NCBI RefSeq assembly: GCF_003752025.1
Contig: NZ_RJKR01000005.1
Location: 782,241 to 846,240, forward strand
DNA length: 64,000 bases
Source of the DNA: Curtobacterium sp. PhB115
GTDB lineage: Bacteria; Actinomycetota; Actinomycetes; Actinomycetales; Microbacteriaceae
Direction of reading: 5' to 3'
Shown here: piece after piece, positions 1 to 8,131 of the stretch
How positions within the stretch are numbered: the first letter of the stretch is position 1
How the letters are laid out: every line of letters starts with the position of its first letter
Made by a program: the position numbers and the translations under genes
Notes under the pieces: model-generated
Databases searched by the model: none
What the model saw: only the letters and a program-made list of their open reading frames with translations
What the model was told of the DNA's origin: nothing

Positions 1-23
1 CCGCCGCTCACGTTCGGCGAGCG

Positions 24-68
24 GTCACGAACTGTCGCCCGGAGCCCCGCCAGCCGACACTTCGTGAC
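24..68. repeat. imperfect inverted repeat
   Basis: Arms at 24-37 and 55-68 are 14 bp long with two mismatches. The left arm holds GAACTGTCGC, which recurs in the palindrome near 9.0 kb. No gene is seen in 1-205. Confidence 0.5.
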
Positions 69-122
69 ACCTCGGCGGAACTCCGGCGGCGTGTTGTGAC
101 CACTCGGCGGGCCACCACAGCC

Positions 123-164
123 GACAGAACGTGACCGACCGAACGTGACCGACAGAACGTGACC
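123..164. repeat. three tandem 14-bp repeats
   Basis: The unit GACMGAACGTGACC occurs three times head to tail, then decays into GACC repeats up to about 180. It lies just downstream of the minus-strand phosphatase gene. No function is evident. Confidence 0.75.
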
Positions 165-205
165 GACCGACCGACCGGCCGGGCGCGCGCCAGGACCCGC
201 GCGCG

Positions 206-1408
206 TCAGGCGTCGCGCGCGATGACGACGACGGTCAGGTCGTCGCCCGGGTCGTGCTCGACCGCACGCGCCCGCACCCGCTGCAGGAACGTGGCGATGT
301 CCGGCGACTGCCGGTAGAGCGCCCCGAGCTCGGACAGCGCCGCGAGCGTGGAGTCCCAGAGCTCGAGCGCCCCGTCGCTGACCACCACGAGGACGTCGCC
401 CGGCCGCAGCACGAGCGACCCCGACGTGCGCGGCAGCCCGGTCGGGTGCAGGCCGATCGGCAGGTCGGACGACCGCAGGATCCGCTCGGCACCGTCATCG
501 CGGAGCTGCAGGACGAGTCCGTGGCCGGCGTCGGTGAAGTCGAGGCGCCCGGTGGCCGGTGCGAGGCGGCCGTGGAACATCGTCGCGAAGGACTCGGCAC
601 GGCTGAGCTCCGGCGCGACCTGCGCCTCGAGCTCGGCGACGGCGACGTCCGGTGCCAGGTCGCCCCGTGCGAGGAGTGCGCCGCGGATGTTCGCGGCGAG
701 GAGCCCGGCGGACATGCCCTTGCCCATCACGTCCGCGACGGTGAGGTGCAAGGCGTCGCCGGCCAGGTGCCAGTCGTGGAGGTCACCGGAGACGACGCCG
801 TGCGGCACGGACATGCCGGCGATGCGGTACCCGGGCACTTCGACCGCGGCGGGTTCGAGGCCGGCGAGCACGGCGCGCAGGCGGTCCTCGTCGGCACCGG
901 CGGCGAGTTCGCGCTCCGCCCAGACGCCGAGCTCCTCGAGCAGCGCGAGGTCGTCGGGCTCGAGTGTGCGGGGCTGCTGGTCGATGAGGCAGAGCGTGCC
1001 GACCTTGAGGGCGTCCTCGCCGACGCGCAGCGGGACCCCGGCGTAGAAGCGCACGTGGGGCGCCCCGGTGACGGCCGGGAGGTCGGCGTACCGCTCGTCG
1101 GAGCGTGCGTCGGGGATCAGCACGGGGCCGGGGGCTCGGAGCGTCCGGCCGCAGAAGGTGTCCTCGAGCTGGGCGATCTGCGCCAGCGGCTCGTCGATCT
1201 GCTGCGACTTGATGAACAGCTCGGACTCGCCGGCCAGGTTGAGGAAGGAGCCGGTGACGCCGAAGGCCTCGCGCGCGATCCGGGTGATCCGCTCGAAGCG
1301 TTCCTCGGCACCGCCCTCGACGACGTCGAGTGCGGCGAGGAGCGCGGCGCGGCGGACCGCATCCGGCGCCGCGGTGACGGGGACGGTCGTCGCTGGCTCC
1401 GAGTGCAT
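206..1408 (-). CDS. GAF domain SpoIIE-type PP2C phosphatase
   Basis: A 400-residue cytosolic protein. Residues about 35-170 form a GAF sensor domain. Residues about 195-398 form a SpoIIE/RsbU-type PP2C phosphatase with the usual metal-site blocks VADVMGKGMSAG, FTDAGHG, VSDGALEL and GDDLTVVV. Such enzymes dephosphorylate anti-anti-sigma factors in partner-switching stress pathways; the partner is not in this window. The ATG at 1408 is supported by TAGCGT six nt upstream. A second SpoIIE phosphatase, with a membrane sensor instead of GAF, lies at 60273-61568. Confidence 0.92.
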   Translation of the reverse strand: MHSEPATTVPVTAAPDAVRRAALLAALDVVEGGAEERFERITRIAREAFGVTGSFLNLAGESELFIKSQQIDEPLAQIAQLEDTFCGRTLRAPGPVLIPDARSDERYADLPAVTGAPHVRFYAGVPLRVGEDALKVGTLCLIDQQPRTLEPDDLALLEELGVWAERELAAGADEDRLRAVLAGLEPAAVEVPGYRIAGMSVPHGVVSGDLHDWHLAGDALHLTVADVMGKGMSAGLLAANIRGALLARGDLAPDVAVAELEAQVAPELSRAESFATMFHGRLAPATGRLDFTDAGHGLVLQLRDDGAERILRSSDLPIGLHPTGLPRTSGSLVLRPGDVLVVVSDGALELWDSTLAALSELGALYRQSPDIATFLQRVRARAVEHDPGDDLTVVVIARDA

Positions 1409-1414
1409 GACTCC

Positions 1415-1420
1415 ACGCTA
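1415..1420 (-). promoter_or_regulatory. -10 hexamer of the phosphatase gene
   Basis: TAGCGT read on the minus strand, six nt before the ATG at 1408. The spacing predicts a leaderless mRNA. Confidence 0.55.
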
Positions 1421-1517
1421 ACGCGCCTACCGGACAAGGCACGTCCCCACATCGGAGGACCCGTGCCCCCAGTAGGCGGGCCACCCCGTCGCGAACGGTC
1501 CACCACCCCGGCCGGAC

Positions 1518-1523
1518 TACCCT
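1518..1523 (+). promoter_or_regulatory. -10 hexamer of the small lipoprotein gene
   Basis: TACCCT, six nt before the GTG at 1530, with no Shine-Dalgarno sequence between. Leaderless transcription is inferred. Confidence 0.5.
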
Positions 1524-1529
1524 GGACAC

Positions 1530-1850
1530 GTGTCCCGTCGTCTCGCCCCCGTGCTCGCCCTCGGCGGCGCGGCCCTGCTGCTCCTGACGGGGTGCGGTGC
1601 CCACGACTCCACCGGCCAGGTCTCGGTGACGGTGTCGAGCAGCGCCGCCGACCACCCCTACGAGGTCAAGGTCTTCGCCTCCACCGGCAAGCTCTCCGAG
1701 CACCAGCGCGTGTTCCCCGGCGGCACGGCGGACTTCGCCGGGGTCCCGCTCGGCGAGGTCACGATCCGTGCGAACGAGCTGTGCACGCAGCAGACCACGG
1801 TCACGAACGAGCGGGTCGCGACGGTCACCCTGACGACGACGGGCTGCTGA
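1530..1850 (+). CDS. small putative lipoprotein
   Basis: A 106-residue protein of unknown function. The N-terminus has two arginines, a hydrophobic stretch and the lipobox LLTGC, so it should be exported and lipid-anchored at Cys22. The rest is about 85 residues, rich in Thr and Val, and looks like a small beta-sandwich; a Cys near the middle and the last residue, also Cys, could pair. The start is GTG. The gene is divergent from the phosphatase. Its last 26 nt overlap the 3' end of the convergent MFS gene. Confidence 0.8.
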   Translation: MSRRLAPVLALGGAALLLLTGCGAHDSTGQVSVTVSSSAADHPYEVKVFASTGKLSEHQRVFPGGTADFAGVPLGEVTIRANELCTQQTTVTNERVATVTLTTTGC

Positions 1851-3447
1851 CCCCGGGCGCCACCAGGTGCTCCACGCGGGGCTCCCCCGCCACGGCGCGC
1901 ACGGCGTCGAGCATCCTGGCGTCGTCCCCGGTCTGCCGGACCTCGTGCTGGTCGACGTGCTCCTGCCACGACCCGACGCGGAACGCCTCGACCCACGCGT
2001 CCGGTCCGGCCGCGGTGTCGACGTAGAGGTTCCAGTCCCGCGCCCCGGTCCGTCGACGGCTGTGCCCGAGCAGCACGGCGGCCGCCCGGAACGCGTCGAC
2101 GTGGTCCGGCGGGACGGTCCAGTGCACGAGCACGAGGGTCTCCCCGGTGGCTGCGGTGTGGTCGTCCGGCACGAATGCGACGTCCCCGAGCGGCATCGGT
2201 GCGACCGCTCGCTGCCGGTCGGTGAGGACGGGGAACGCCGACACGGCCACCAGCAGCGCGCTGAGGGCGGTCAGTGCCCCGGCGCCGGCGAGCACCCCGA
2301 CGACCCCGAGGGGCGTGGCGATGATGCCGGCGAGTGCCGCACCGATCGCGGTGCTGCCGAACAGGACGAGTTGGTACGTCGCGAGTCCGCGCGCCCGCAC
2401 CCAGGCGGGCAGGAAGGCCTGCACCGTGCCGTTGAGCGTCGTCACCACCCCGATCCAGGCGACGCCGCCGACGACCAGTGCGACGAGGACCACGGCGAGC
2501 ACCGGGACGATGGCCACGACGACGGTGGACAGGCCGAACACGACCGATGCGGTCCCGACAGTGCGACCGATGCCGAGTCGCGTCCGGATCGCGGGCATGA
2601 CGAACGCGCCGCCGACGGACCCGATGCCGACGGCTGCGAGGAGCAGCCCGTACCCGCCGGAGGACAACCCGAGCGGCCCGGAGGCCACCAGCGGCAGCAG
2701 TGCCCACAGCGCGTTCGCCGGCACCATGAACGCCGCGAGCTGCAGGAGCAGCCGCCGGACGACCCCGGCGTGCAGCACGTACCGGAGACCAGCGCGGGTG
2801 GCGTCGATGAACGGTTCCGCCCGGGTCTCCGGACGTCGGTACCCGCGCCAGGCGACGAGGACCACGAGGAACAGCGCGAAGGAGACCGCGTTCGCGGCGA
2901 AGACGAACGGGACCCCGAGCTGCGCGATCACGACGCCGGCGAGCGCCGGGCCGATCGCGCGCGCGACGTTGACGCCGACCGAGCTCAACGCTGCGGCATC
3001 GGTGATCATCGCCCGCGGCACGATCTCCGGGACGAGCGCCTGGTAGGCCGGCAGCTGCAGGGCCGAGGCGGTGCCGAGCAGGAAGGTGACGGTGAGCAGC
3101 AGCGCCGGCGTCATCTGCCCCGTCGCGGTCAGCACGGTCATCGCGAGCCCGACGACCACCTGGAACGCCTGCACGCCGATGAGCAGCCGCCGTCGGTCGA
3201 CGAACTCGCCGATCACCCCGGCCGGGATCCCGATCAGCAGGACCGGCAGGCTCGACGCCGTCTGGACGAGGGCGATCACCACGGGCGCGGCGTGCTCGTC
3301 GACGAGGAGCCACTGCGCCCCCACCGTCTGCATCCAGCTGCCGATGTTGCTGACGAGCACCGCGATCCACAGGGCACGGAACACCGGGATCGCGAGCGGC
3401 GCGAGCGCGCCGCCGCGGGGTGTCGTGGTCGTGCGCTCGGTGGTCAC
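1825..3447 (-). CDS. MFS exporter of the MFS_3 (EntS-like) type
   Basis: A 540-residue inner-membrane transporter with about 12 hydrophobic segments in residues 15-400, typical of MFS_3 exporters. The last ~110 residues form a soluble domain (VLVHWTVPPDHVDAF onward) resembling the antibiotic-biosynthesis-monooxygenase-like tail common in this subfamily. I chose the GTG at 3447 because AGGAGG lies four nt before it; the open frame continues upstream but there runs antisense-like through the hydrolase region. It follows the hydrolase gene on the same strand but is separated by a perfect hairpin. The substrate is unknown. Confidence 0.9.
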   Translation of the reverse strand: MTTERTTTTPRGGALAPLAIPVFRALWIAVLVSNIGSWMQTVGAQWLLVDEHAAPVVIALVQTASSLPVLLIGIPAGVIGEFVDRRRLLIGVQAFQVVVGLAMTVLTATGQMTPALLLTVTFLLGTASALQLPAYQALVPEIVPRAMITDAAALSSVGVNVARAIGPALAGVVIAQLGVPFVFAANAVSFALFLVVLVAWRGYRRPETRAEPFIDATRAGLRYVLHAGVVRRLLLQLAAFMVPANALWALLPLVASGPLGLSSGGYGLLLAAVGIGSVGGAFVMPAIRTRLGIGRTVGTASVVFGLSTVVVAIVPVLAVVLVALVVGGVAWIGVVTTLNGTVQAFLPAWVRARGLATYQLVLFGSTAIGAALAGIIATPLGVVGVLAGAGALTALSALLVAVSAFPVLTDRQRAVAPMPLGDVAFVPDDHTAATGETLVLVHWTVPPDHVDAFRAAAVLLGHSRRRTGARDWNLYVDTAAGPDAWVEAFRVGSWQEHVDQHEVRQTGDDARMLDAVRAVAGEPRVEHLVAPGVSSPSSSG

Positions 3448-3475
3448 GTCGCCTCCTCGGGGTGGGAACGGGGGA

Positions 3476-3524
3476 CTGCCTGGAGGCACGGTGCGCGTCG
3501 GACGCGCACCGTGCCTCCAGGCAG
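3476..3524. terminator. perfect 24-bp-arm palindrome, probable terminator
   Basis: Arms 3476-3499 and 3501-3524 are perfectly complementary around a single G. It follows the hydrolase stop codon and precedes the MFS start. No U tract is present. The core GGAGGCACGG resembles the palindromes at 15032 and 33764. Confidence 0.75.
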
Positions 3525-3533
3525 GTGGTCGCG

Positions 3534-4253
3534 TCAGGCCGTGCCGGTGGCGGCGACCGCGCGCTCGATCACGTCGGCGACCTCGGACGGGTGGGTCTGC
3601 ATGACCAGGTGCGGGGCGGGCAGCTCCGTCACGTCCTCGATGCCGGCGCGGGTGTACCCGAAGCGCTCGACGTCGGGGTTGATGGTGTGGTCCTCCGAGG
3701 ACACGATCGCCCAGGCGGGCGTCGTCTTCCACGCGGCGACCGACGCGGGCTCGCCGAACGCGGCACCGGACAGCGGACGCTGGGACACGGCGAGGACCTC
3801 GGCGACGCGCAGGTCCAGCCCGCCGGCGAACACCGCGGGGAACGCGTCGATCTTCACGGAGACGTCCGTGCCGTCTTCGGCACCCGCGATCGGGTACGGC
3901 GTGTAGACGAGGTTCTCGGCGAGGTCCGAGTCCGGGAAGCCGCCCTGCAGCTGTCCGAGGCTCTCGCCCTCGTCGAGGACGTAGCCGGCGACGTAGACGA
4001 GGCCGACGACGTTCTCCGCCGCGCCGGCGACGGTGATCACGGCGCCGCCGTACGAGTGCCCGGCGAGGACCACGGGGCCCTCGATGTGCTCGGCGACGGC
4101 ACGGATCGATGCGGCGTCCTCGGCGAGGCTGCGGTTGTAGACCGGCGGCACGACGACGGTGTGGCCACGGTCGAGGAGCTCGCGGGTGACGGGCGCCCAG
4201 CTGGCGGCGTCGGCGAACGCGCCGTGGACGAGGACGATGGTGGGACGGGCCAC
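3534..4253 (-). CDS. alpha/beta hydrolase
   Basis: A 239-residue cytosolic hydrolase of the EstC/salicylate-esterase-like group. It begins with the strand IVLVHGAF, whose HG forms the oxyanion hole. The nucleophile elbow GHSYGG puts Ser near residue 68, and a His in QTHPSE near the C-terminus completes the triad. The GTG at 4253 has AGGAGG five nt upstream. The natural ester or lactone substrate cannot be read from the sequence. The following MFS gene may work on the same compound. Confidence 0.88.
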   Translation of the reverse strand: MARPTIVLVHGAFADAASWAPVTRELLDRGHTVVVPPVYNRSLAEDAASIRAVAEHIEGPVVLAGHSYGGAVITVAGAAENVVGLVYVAGYVLDEGESLGQLQGGFPDSDLAENLVYTPYPIAGAEDGTDVSVKIDAFPAVFAGGLDLRVAEVLAVSQRPLSGAAFGEPASVAAWKTTPAWAIVSSEDHTINPDVERFGYTRAGIEDVTELPAPHLVMQTHPSEVADVIERAVAATGTA

Positions 4254-4390
4254 AGAGGCCTCCTGGGGGTCGAGAGCGGAAGCGGACGGAAGCGGTGCCG
4301 GACGTGGTGTCCGGCGTCGTCACGGTACGACCGCGACCGCCTGTCCGTCCTGTCCCTGTGGGGACCCCCTTCGTGCGCGTGCCCGACGGC

Positions 4391-4396
4391 TAGCGT
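4391..4396 (+). promoter_or_regulatory. -10 hexamer of the MLTR-domain gene
   Basis: TAGCGT, seven nt before the ATG at 4404. Confidence 0.55.
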
Positions 4397-4403
4397 GGGG
4401 TGC

Positions 4404-4922
4404 ATGGACGACCAGCACGGCCCGACGACGACGTCGGCCCAGCGGTTCGTGGACGCACGCACCGAGCCCGCGATCGCCTTCGACCGACACCTCGACGTGG
4501 TCGCCGCGAACGCGATCGCCGGAGCCGTGTCGGCGTCGCTCACCGTCGGGACGAACCTCGCACGGTTCACGTTCCTGAACCCCTACGTGGAGGACTCCGT
4601 CGAGGGCTGGGAGTCGGAGGCGCACCGGACGGCGGCGGCACTCCGGGACTCGCTCGACCAGCACGACGAGGACGGGCGGTTCCGGGCGCTCCTCGGCGAG
4701 CTGATGGCGCGGAGCAACGCGTTCGCGCTCGAGTGGGCAGCCGGAGCCGGACGGGCTCCGACGGAGGGCACGACGACCGTCGAGAACCCGTTGGTGGGGC
4801 GACTGGTCCTCCGCTGGGAGCACGTCCGACGGCCGGAGGACCTCGAGCACGTGCTCGTCGTCTGGAGCTCGGCGGACGCCGACACCGCGGAACGTCTGGA
4901 GGCCCTGCGCCGCGCGCTCTGA
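4404..4922 (+). CDS. stand-alone MmyB-type ligand-binding domain protein
   Basis: A 172-residue protein that matches the ligand-binding half of MmyB/MLTR-family regulators: FDRHLDVVAANAIA, then NLARFTFLNP, GELMARSNAF and a final strand RLVLRWEHVR. In the usual regulator this follows an N-terminal helix-turn-helix; here there is none and only ~20 residues precede the domain. The full version (HTH plus this domain) is encoded next door at 5025-5861 in convergent orientation. It may bind the same small molecule without binding DNA, or modulate its neighbour. This is inference. Confidence 0.72.
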   Translation: MDDQHGPTTTSAQRFVDARTEPAIAFDRHLDVVAANAIAGAVSASLTVGTNLARFTFLNPYVEDSVEGWESEAHRTAAALRDSLDQHDEDGRFRALLGELMARSNAFALEWAAGAGRAPTEGTTTVENPLVGRLVLRWEHVRRPEDLEHVLVVWSSADADTAERLEALRRAL

Positions 4923-4939
4923 CGTCCAGCGCTTGGACG

Positions 4940-5027
4940 CCCGGTCGCCCGGTCGCCCGGTCGCTCGGTCGGCCCGTCGCCCCGTCGGCCCGTCGGCCCG
5001 TCGGCCCGTCGGCCCGTCGGCCCGTCA
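4940..5027. repeat. eleven tandem 8-bp repeats
   Basis: Units drift from CCCGGTCG (three copies), through CTCGGTCG, GCCCGTCG and CCCCGTCG, to four identical GCCCGTCG copies and a final GCCCGTCA. The last unit contains the stop codon of the XRE gene. It fills the space between two convergent genes and is a candidate variable-number repeat. Confidence 0.9.
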
Positions 5028-5861
5028 GATCTCCGAGGCCTGGGCCGTCCCGTGCCGGACCTGTGCGGCGAGGAACGCGACCGCGGCGGCCGCGGGCGTA
5101 CCGGGTTCCGCCCAGAAGGTGACGAGGACGTGGCCACTCCCCGGGACGACCAGGTTCTGCCACCGGAACTCCACCCAGCCGATCGGGTCGATGTGGTGCC
5201 GGGAGACCCCGGTGCGCTGGACGGCGACGTCGTGCCGCGCCCAGATCCGTGCGAAGTCGGGGTCCTGCAGGGTCAGGGTCCCGACGATCTCCTGCAGCCG
5301 CGGGTCGTCGGGCTCGGCGTGCAGGCGGAGCGCCGCGACGACCCGGTACGCGGTCCGCTCCCAGTCGGCCGCGTGTTGCCGCGAGGCCTCGGAGAAGATC
5401 TGCAGCACGAGGTTCGCGCCGGGTTCCATGTACCCGGGGCCGAGCGCGCTCGCGAGGGCGTTCGACAGGATGATGTCCTGGTTGCGGTCCATCACGAACG
5501 CCGGGGTGTGCGCCCAGTGGGCGAGCAGGTCGCGGACCGAGTCGTCGACGCCCGGCGCGGTGGTCCCCGTCGGGCGGTTCCGCTCGGCATGCGCGAGCCG
5601 TCGCAGGTAGCCGCCTGCCTCGTCGTCGAGCTGGAGCGCCCGGGCCAGGGCGGCGAGGACCTGGTCGGAGGGCTGGTGATCACGGCCGCGCTCGAGCCGC
5701 AGGTAGTACTCGGCGCTGATGCCGGCGATCCGTGCGACCTCTTCTCGTCGGAGCCCGTCGACGCGTCGTCCCGGATCCCGCGTGAGGCCGACGTCCTCGG
5801 GCTGGACGAGTGCTCGGCGCGCGCGGAGGTACTGCCCCAGCTCCGACCGTCGTGCGTCCAC
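5025..5861 (-). CDS. XRE-family regulator with MmyB-type ligand-binding domain
   Basis: A 278-residue transcription factor. Residues about 8-75 are a helix-turn-helix (LRREEVARIAGISAEYYLRL, the typical XRE motif). Residues about 110-270 are the MLTR ligand-binding domain (FVMDRNQDIILSNALA, LLARIW-like helices, FRWQNLVV). It starts at GTG 5861, with TAGCGT six nt upstream and no Shine-Dalgarno. The dyad across that -10 suggests autoregulation. The stop codon lies inside the last unit of an 8-bp tandem repeat. Confidence 0.9.
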   Translation of the reverse strand: MDARRSELGQYLRARRALVQPEDVGLTRDPGRRVDGLRREEVARIAGISAEYYLRLERGRDHQPSDQVLAALARALQLDDEAGGYLRRLAHAERNRPTGTTAPGVDDSVRDLLAHWAHTPAFVMDRNQDIILSNALASALGPGYMEPGANLVLQIFSEASRQHAADWERTAYRVVAALRLHAEPDDPRLQEIVGTLTLQDPDFARIWARHDVAVQRTGVSRHHIDPIGWVEFRWQNLVVPGSGHVLVTFWAEPGTPAAAAVAFLAAQVRHGTAQASEI

Positions 5862-5863
5862 GG

Positions 5864-5910
5864 GAGAACGCTAGCCGGAAACCGCAGACAAAGCGAGAAC
5901 CAGCGTTCTC
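5864..5910 (-). promoter_or_regulatory. dyad operator and leaderless promoter of the XRE gene
   Basis: GAGAACGCT (5864-5872) and AGCGTTCTC (5902-5910) form a perfect 9-bp dyad, with another GAGAAC at 5895-5900. On the minus strand the -10 TAGCGT covers 5873-5868, six nt before the GTG. One half-site overlaps the -10, as expected of a repressor site. Confidence 0.5.
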
Positions 5911-6733
5911 AGCCCGCGCGTCGCACCGATCTGCCCGCCCGCGCGACCGTCTCGTGCGGGCTCTCGCCGAACCGCGCCCGGTAGTTCGCCGCGAAGCGCC
6001 CGAGGTGCGCGAACTGCCACCGCCGAGCGACCTCACCCACCGTGGTGCTGCCCGCGCGGGAGGCCCGCAGCACCAGGTGCACGCGGTCGAGCCGGACCTC
6101 GCGGAGGTACTGCACGGGTGTGACCGCGAGCCGCCGGCGGAACAGGTCCTGCAGCCCGCGCGCACTGAGGCCGCAGGCATCGGCGACGTCAGCGACGGTG
6201 ATCGGGTCGCCGGCGTGCTCGTGCACGAAGCGGATGGCCCGACGCATCCGGTGCGCCACGTCGGACCGGGTGCGGGTGAACGTCGACAGCACGACCGTGG
6301 CGATCCGCCGGTTCAAGGAGGCGCGCTCGTCGTCGGGCAGCGCCGGGTCGAGGACGCGGCCGGCGACGTCGCGCAGCAACGCACGGAGCGGCTCGGTCGC
6401 GGGGTCCCCCTCGTCGGGCTGCCGGAACTCCCACGGTTCGTCGGCGTCCCCGAGCAACGACGGTGACAGGTGCACGAGGGTCATCGCAGTGGCGTCCGTC
6501 TCGAACCCGTACGCCACCGGCGCGGACAGCATCACCGGGCGCTCGGGACCGACGTCCCACGTCCCACCGTCGTCGTCGGTCAGCCGGGCACGGCCGTCCG
6601 CGAGCCAGAAGACGACGTGGTCCGGACGGGGCCCGATGGTGCCGGACCGCGGCCCGCCCGCACGGATCCGCCGGATCATGAGGTCGTCGTCGCCGCCGGA
6701 CTGGTACTCGTCGGGCGCGTCCGAGGTCGTCAC
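5909..6733 (-). CDS. AraC-family transcriptional regulator
   Basis: A 274-residue regulator. The first ~150 residues form a cupin-like sensor domain. The C-terminal ~100 residues hold the two AraC helix-turn-helix units: ITVADVADACGLSARGLQDL and the second unit ending FGESPHE. The GTG at 6733 has GGAGG eight nt upstream. The gene stops 48 nt before the XRE start on the same strand. No adjacent enzyme shows its regulon; many family members with this layout bind aromatic or amphipathic inducers, but that is not determined here. Confidence 0.88.
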   Translation of the reverse strand: MTTSDAPDEYQSGGDDDLMIRRIRAGGPRSGTIGPRPDHVVFWLADGRARLTDDDGGTWDVGPERPVMLSAPVAYGFETDATAMTLVHLSPSLLGDADEPWEFRQPDEGDPATEPLRALLRDVAGRVLDPALPDDERASLNRRIATVVLSTFTRTRSDVAHRMRRAIRFVHEHAGDPITVADVADACGLSARGLQDLFRRRLAVTPVQYLREVRLDRVHLVLRASRAGSTTVGEVARRWQFAHLGRFAANYRARFGESPHETVARAGRSVRRAG

Positions 6734-6813
6734 GACGAACCTCCGCTCCGCTGCTGCGCCGGATCGTCCCGCGCAGGAATCGGAACGCTACCGCACCGGC
6801 GGCGCGACACCGG

Positions 6814-7446
6814 TCAGGACGGGTCCGGCACCGCGTCCCAGTCGTCGGCGTAGCGCGAGAGCACCGTCCAGCGGGACACCGGCCAGGTCGTGACGAACGC
6901 ACGCCCCACCACGTCGTCGAGCGGCACGGTGCCGTGCACGCGCGAGTCGGCCGAGTTGTAGCGGTTGTCGCCCATCACCCAGAGCTGCCCCTTCGGCACG
7001 GTGATCTCGAAGTCGGTCCCCGCGACCCGGTCGGACCCGGGCTGGAGCCGCACGTAGGGCTCGTCCACCGCATGGCCGTTGACGGACAACCGGCCGGACG
7101 TGTCGCAGCACGACACCTCGTCGCCGGGCAGGCCGATGACCCGCTTGATGAGGTCGTTCCCCTGGGCGGGGCCGAGCCACCCGCCCGGGTCCTCGAACAC
7201 CACGACGTCACCGCGCTGCACGTGGACGAGCCCGGGAACGAGTTCGTTGACGAGCACCCGGTCGCCGATCAGGAGCGTGTTCTCCATCGACGCCGACGGG
7301 ATGTAGAACGAGCGGACCAGGTACGCCTTCACGAGGAAGGACGCCAGGAGCGCGGCGATGACGATGATCGCCAGGTCGCGGAGGAACTTCCAGCCGGCGC
7401 GCTTCGGCTCCGGACCGGAGCCACCGTCGATGTCGATGTCACTCAA
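6814..7446 (-). CDS. lepB: signal peptidase I
   Basis: A 210-residue membrane protease that removes signal peptides from exported proteins. One N-terminal membrane segment (residues 24-45) precedes the catalytic Ser53 in PSASMENTL. The general base Lys101 lies in IKRVIGLPGDEV, and the conserved GDNRYNSADSR box follows. I chose TTG at 7446: it overlaps the upstream gene's TGA as TTGA, and AAGGTGG stands about 10 nt before it. The open frame upstream of this point is out of character for the family. Confidence 0.9.
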   Translation of the reverse strand: MSDIDIDGGSGPEPKRAGWKFLRDLAIIVIAALLASFLVKAYLVRSFYIPSASMENTLLIGDRVLVNELVPGLVHVQRGDVVVFEDPGGWLGPAQGNDLIKRVIGLPGDEVSCCDTSGRLSVNGHAVDEPYVRLQPGSDRVAGTDFEITVPKGQLWVMGDNRYNSADSRVHGTVPLDDVVGRAFVTTWPVSRWTVLSRYADDWDAVPDPS

Positions 7447-8003
7447 TGCGTCAGCACCACCTTCACGAACCCGATCACGAAGGCCACCGCGGCGAGCACG
7501 ATGCCGCCCCACAGCCCGATGAACGAGGGCTTCTTGCCACTGAACCGCTGCATGAAGACGCCGACCATGCCGATGCGCACGACCAGGATGACGGTGGCGG
7601 CGATCTGCGCCCACTCCGCCGGGAGCCAGCCGATCCACGCCGCCGCGTACAGGACCGCGGGGATGAGCCCGGAGGTCGCTATCGGGTTCGCGTTGCGGAC
7701 GATCGCCGACACCGTCTCGCGGTGCTCCGCATCGTCGCCGTCGTCGCCGAAGCCGTGCGCGACGATGTTCGACAGGACGTGCGCGAGGTAGGTCAGCACC
7801 GCGGTCGCGAGGACCGTCAGCACGGCGGCACCGTGGCGGATCTGCTCGGGGTTCACGGCGATCGCGACGGCGAGCACGGTGATGTTGCCGTAGATGTACG
7901 ACGACATCCGCTCGCGCATCTGCTCGAGCGGGAAGTCCCGCGGGTCCGGACGGCCGCCCCGCTGTGGGCGCCCCGGGACCGGCGGTCGTCGTGTGCGTGG
8001 CAT
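7443..8003 (-). CDS. membrane protein of unknown function coupled to lepB
   Basis: A 186-residue protein. About 35 charged, Pro/Arg-rich residues precede four hydrophobic segments (near NITVLAVAIAV, VLTVLATAVLTYLAHVL, ILVVRIGMVGVF and IVLAAVAFVIGFVKVV), with an acidic GDDGDD loop after the second. I do not recognise a family. ATG 8003 is preceded by GGAGGG at unusually close range, so a start further in (for example in the MRERMSSY block) is possible. Its stop overlaps the lepB start by 4 nt, so the two are translated together. Confidence 0.72.
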   Translation of the reverse strand: MPRTRRPPVPGRPQRGGRPDPRDFPLEQMRERMSSYIYGNITVLAVAIAVNPEQIRHGAAVLTVLATAVLTYLAHVLSNIVAHGFGDDGDDAEHRETVSAIVRNANPIATSGLIPAVLYAAAWIGWLPAEWAQIAATVILVVRIGMVGVFMQRFSGKKPSFIGLWGGIVLAAVAFVIGFVKVVLTH

Positions 8004-8131
8004 CCCTCCATCTTGGCCCTCGCCGGGACGGCCACGCCGACAGGACACCGAGTGCGATGGGTCACACGGGTGGTCGGTTCCGGCAGACTGGGTCACGATC
8101 GGCGCGACGGAGCGTCGGACAGGAGGCTCGA

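Noticed and set aside
254..2026. A 590-codon plus-strand frame across the phosphatase and lipoprotein genes
   Set aside because: It is antisense to a clear SpoIIE phosphatase and shows no family features.
4940..5027. CRISPR array
   Set aside because: The 8-bp units are contiguous without spacers.
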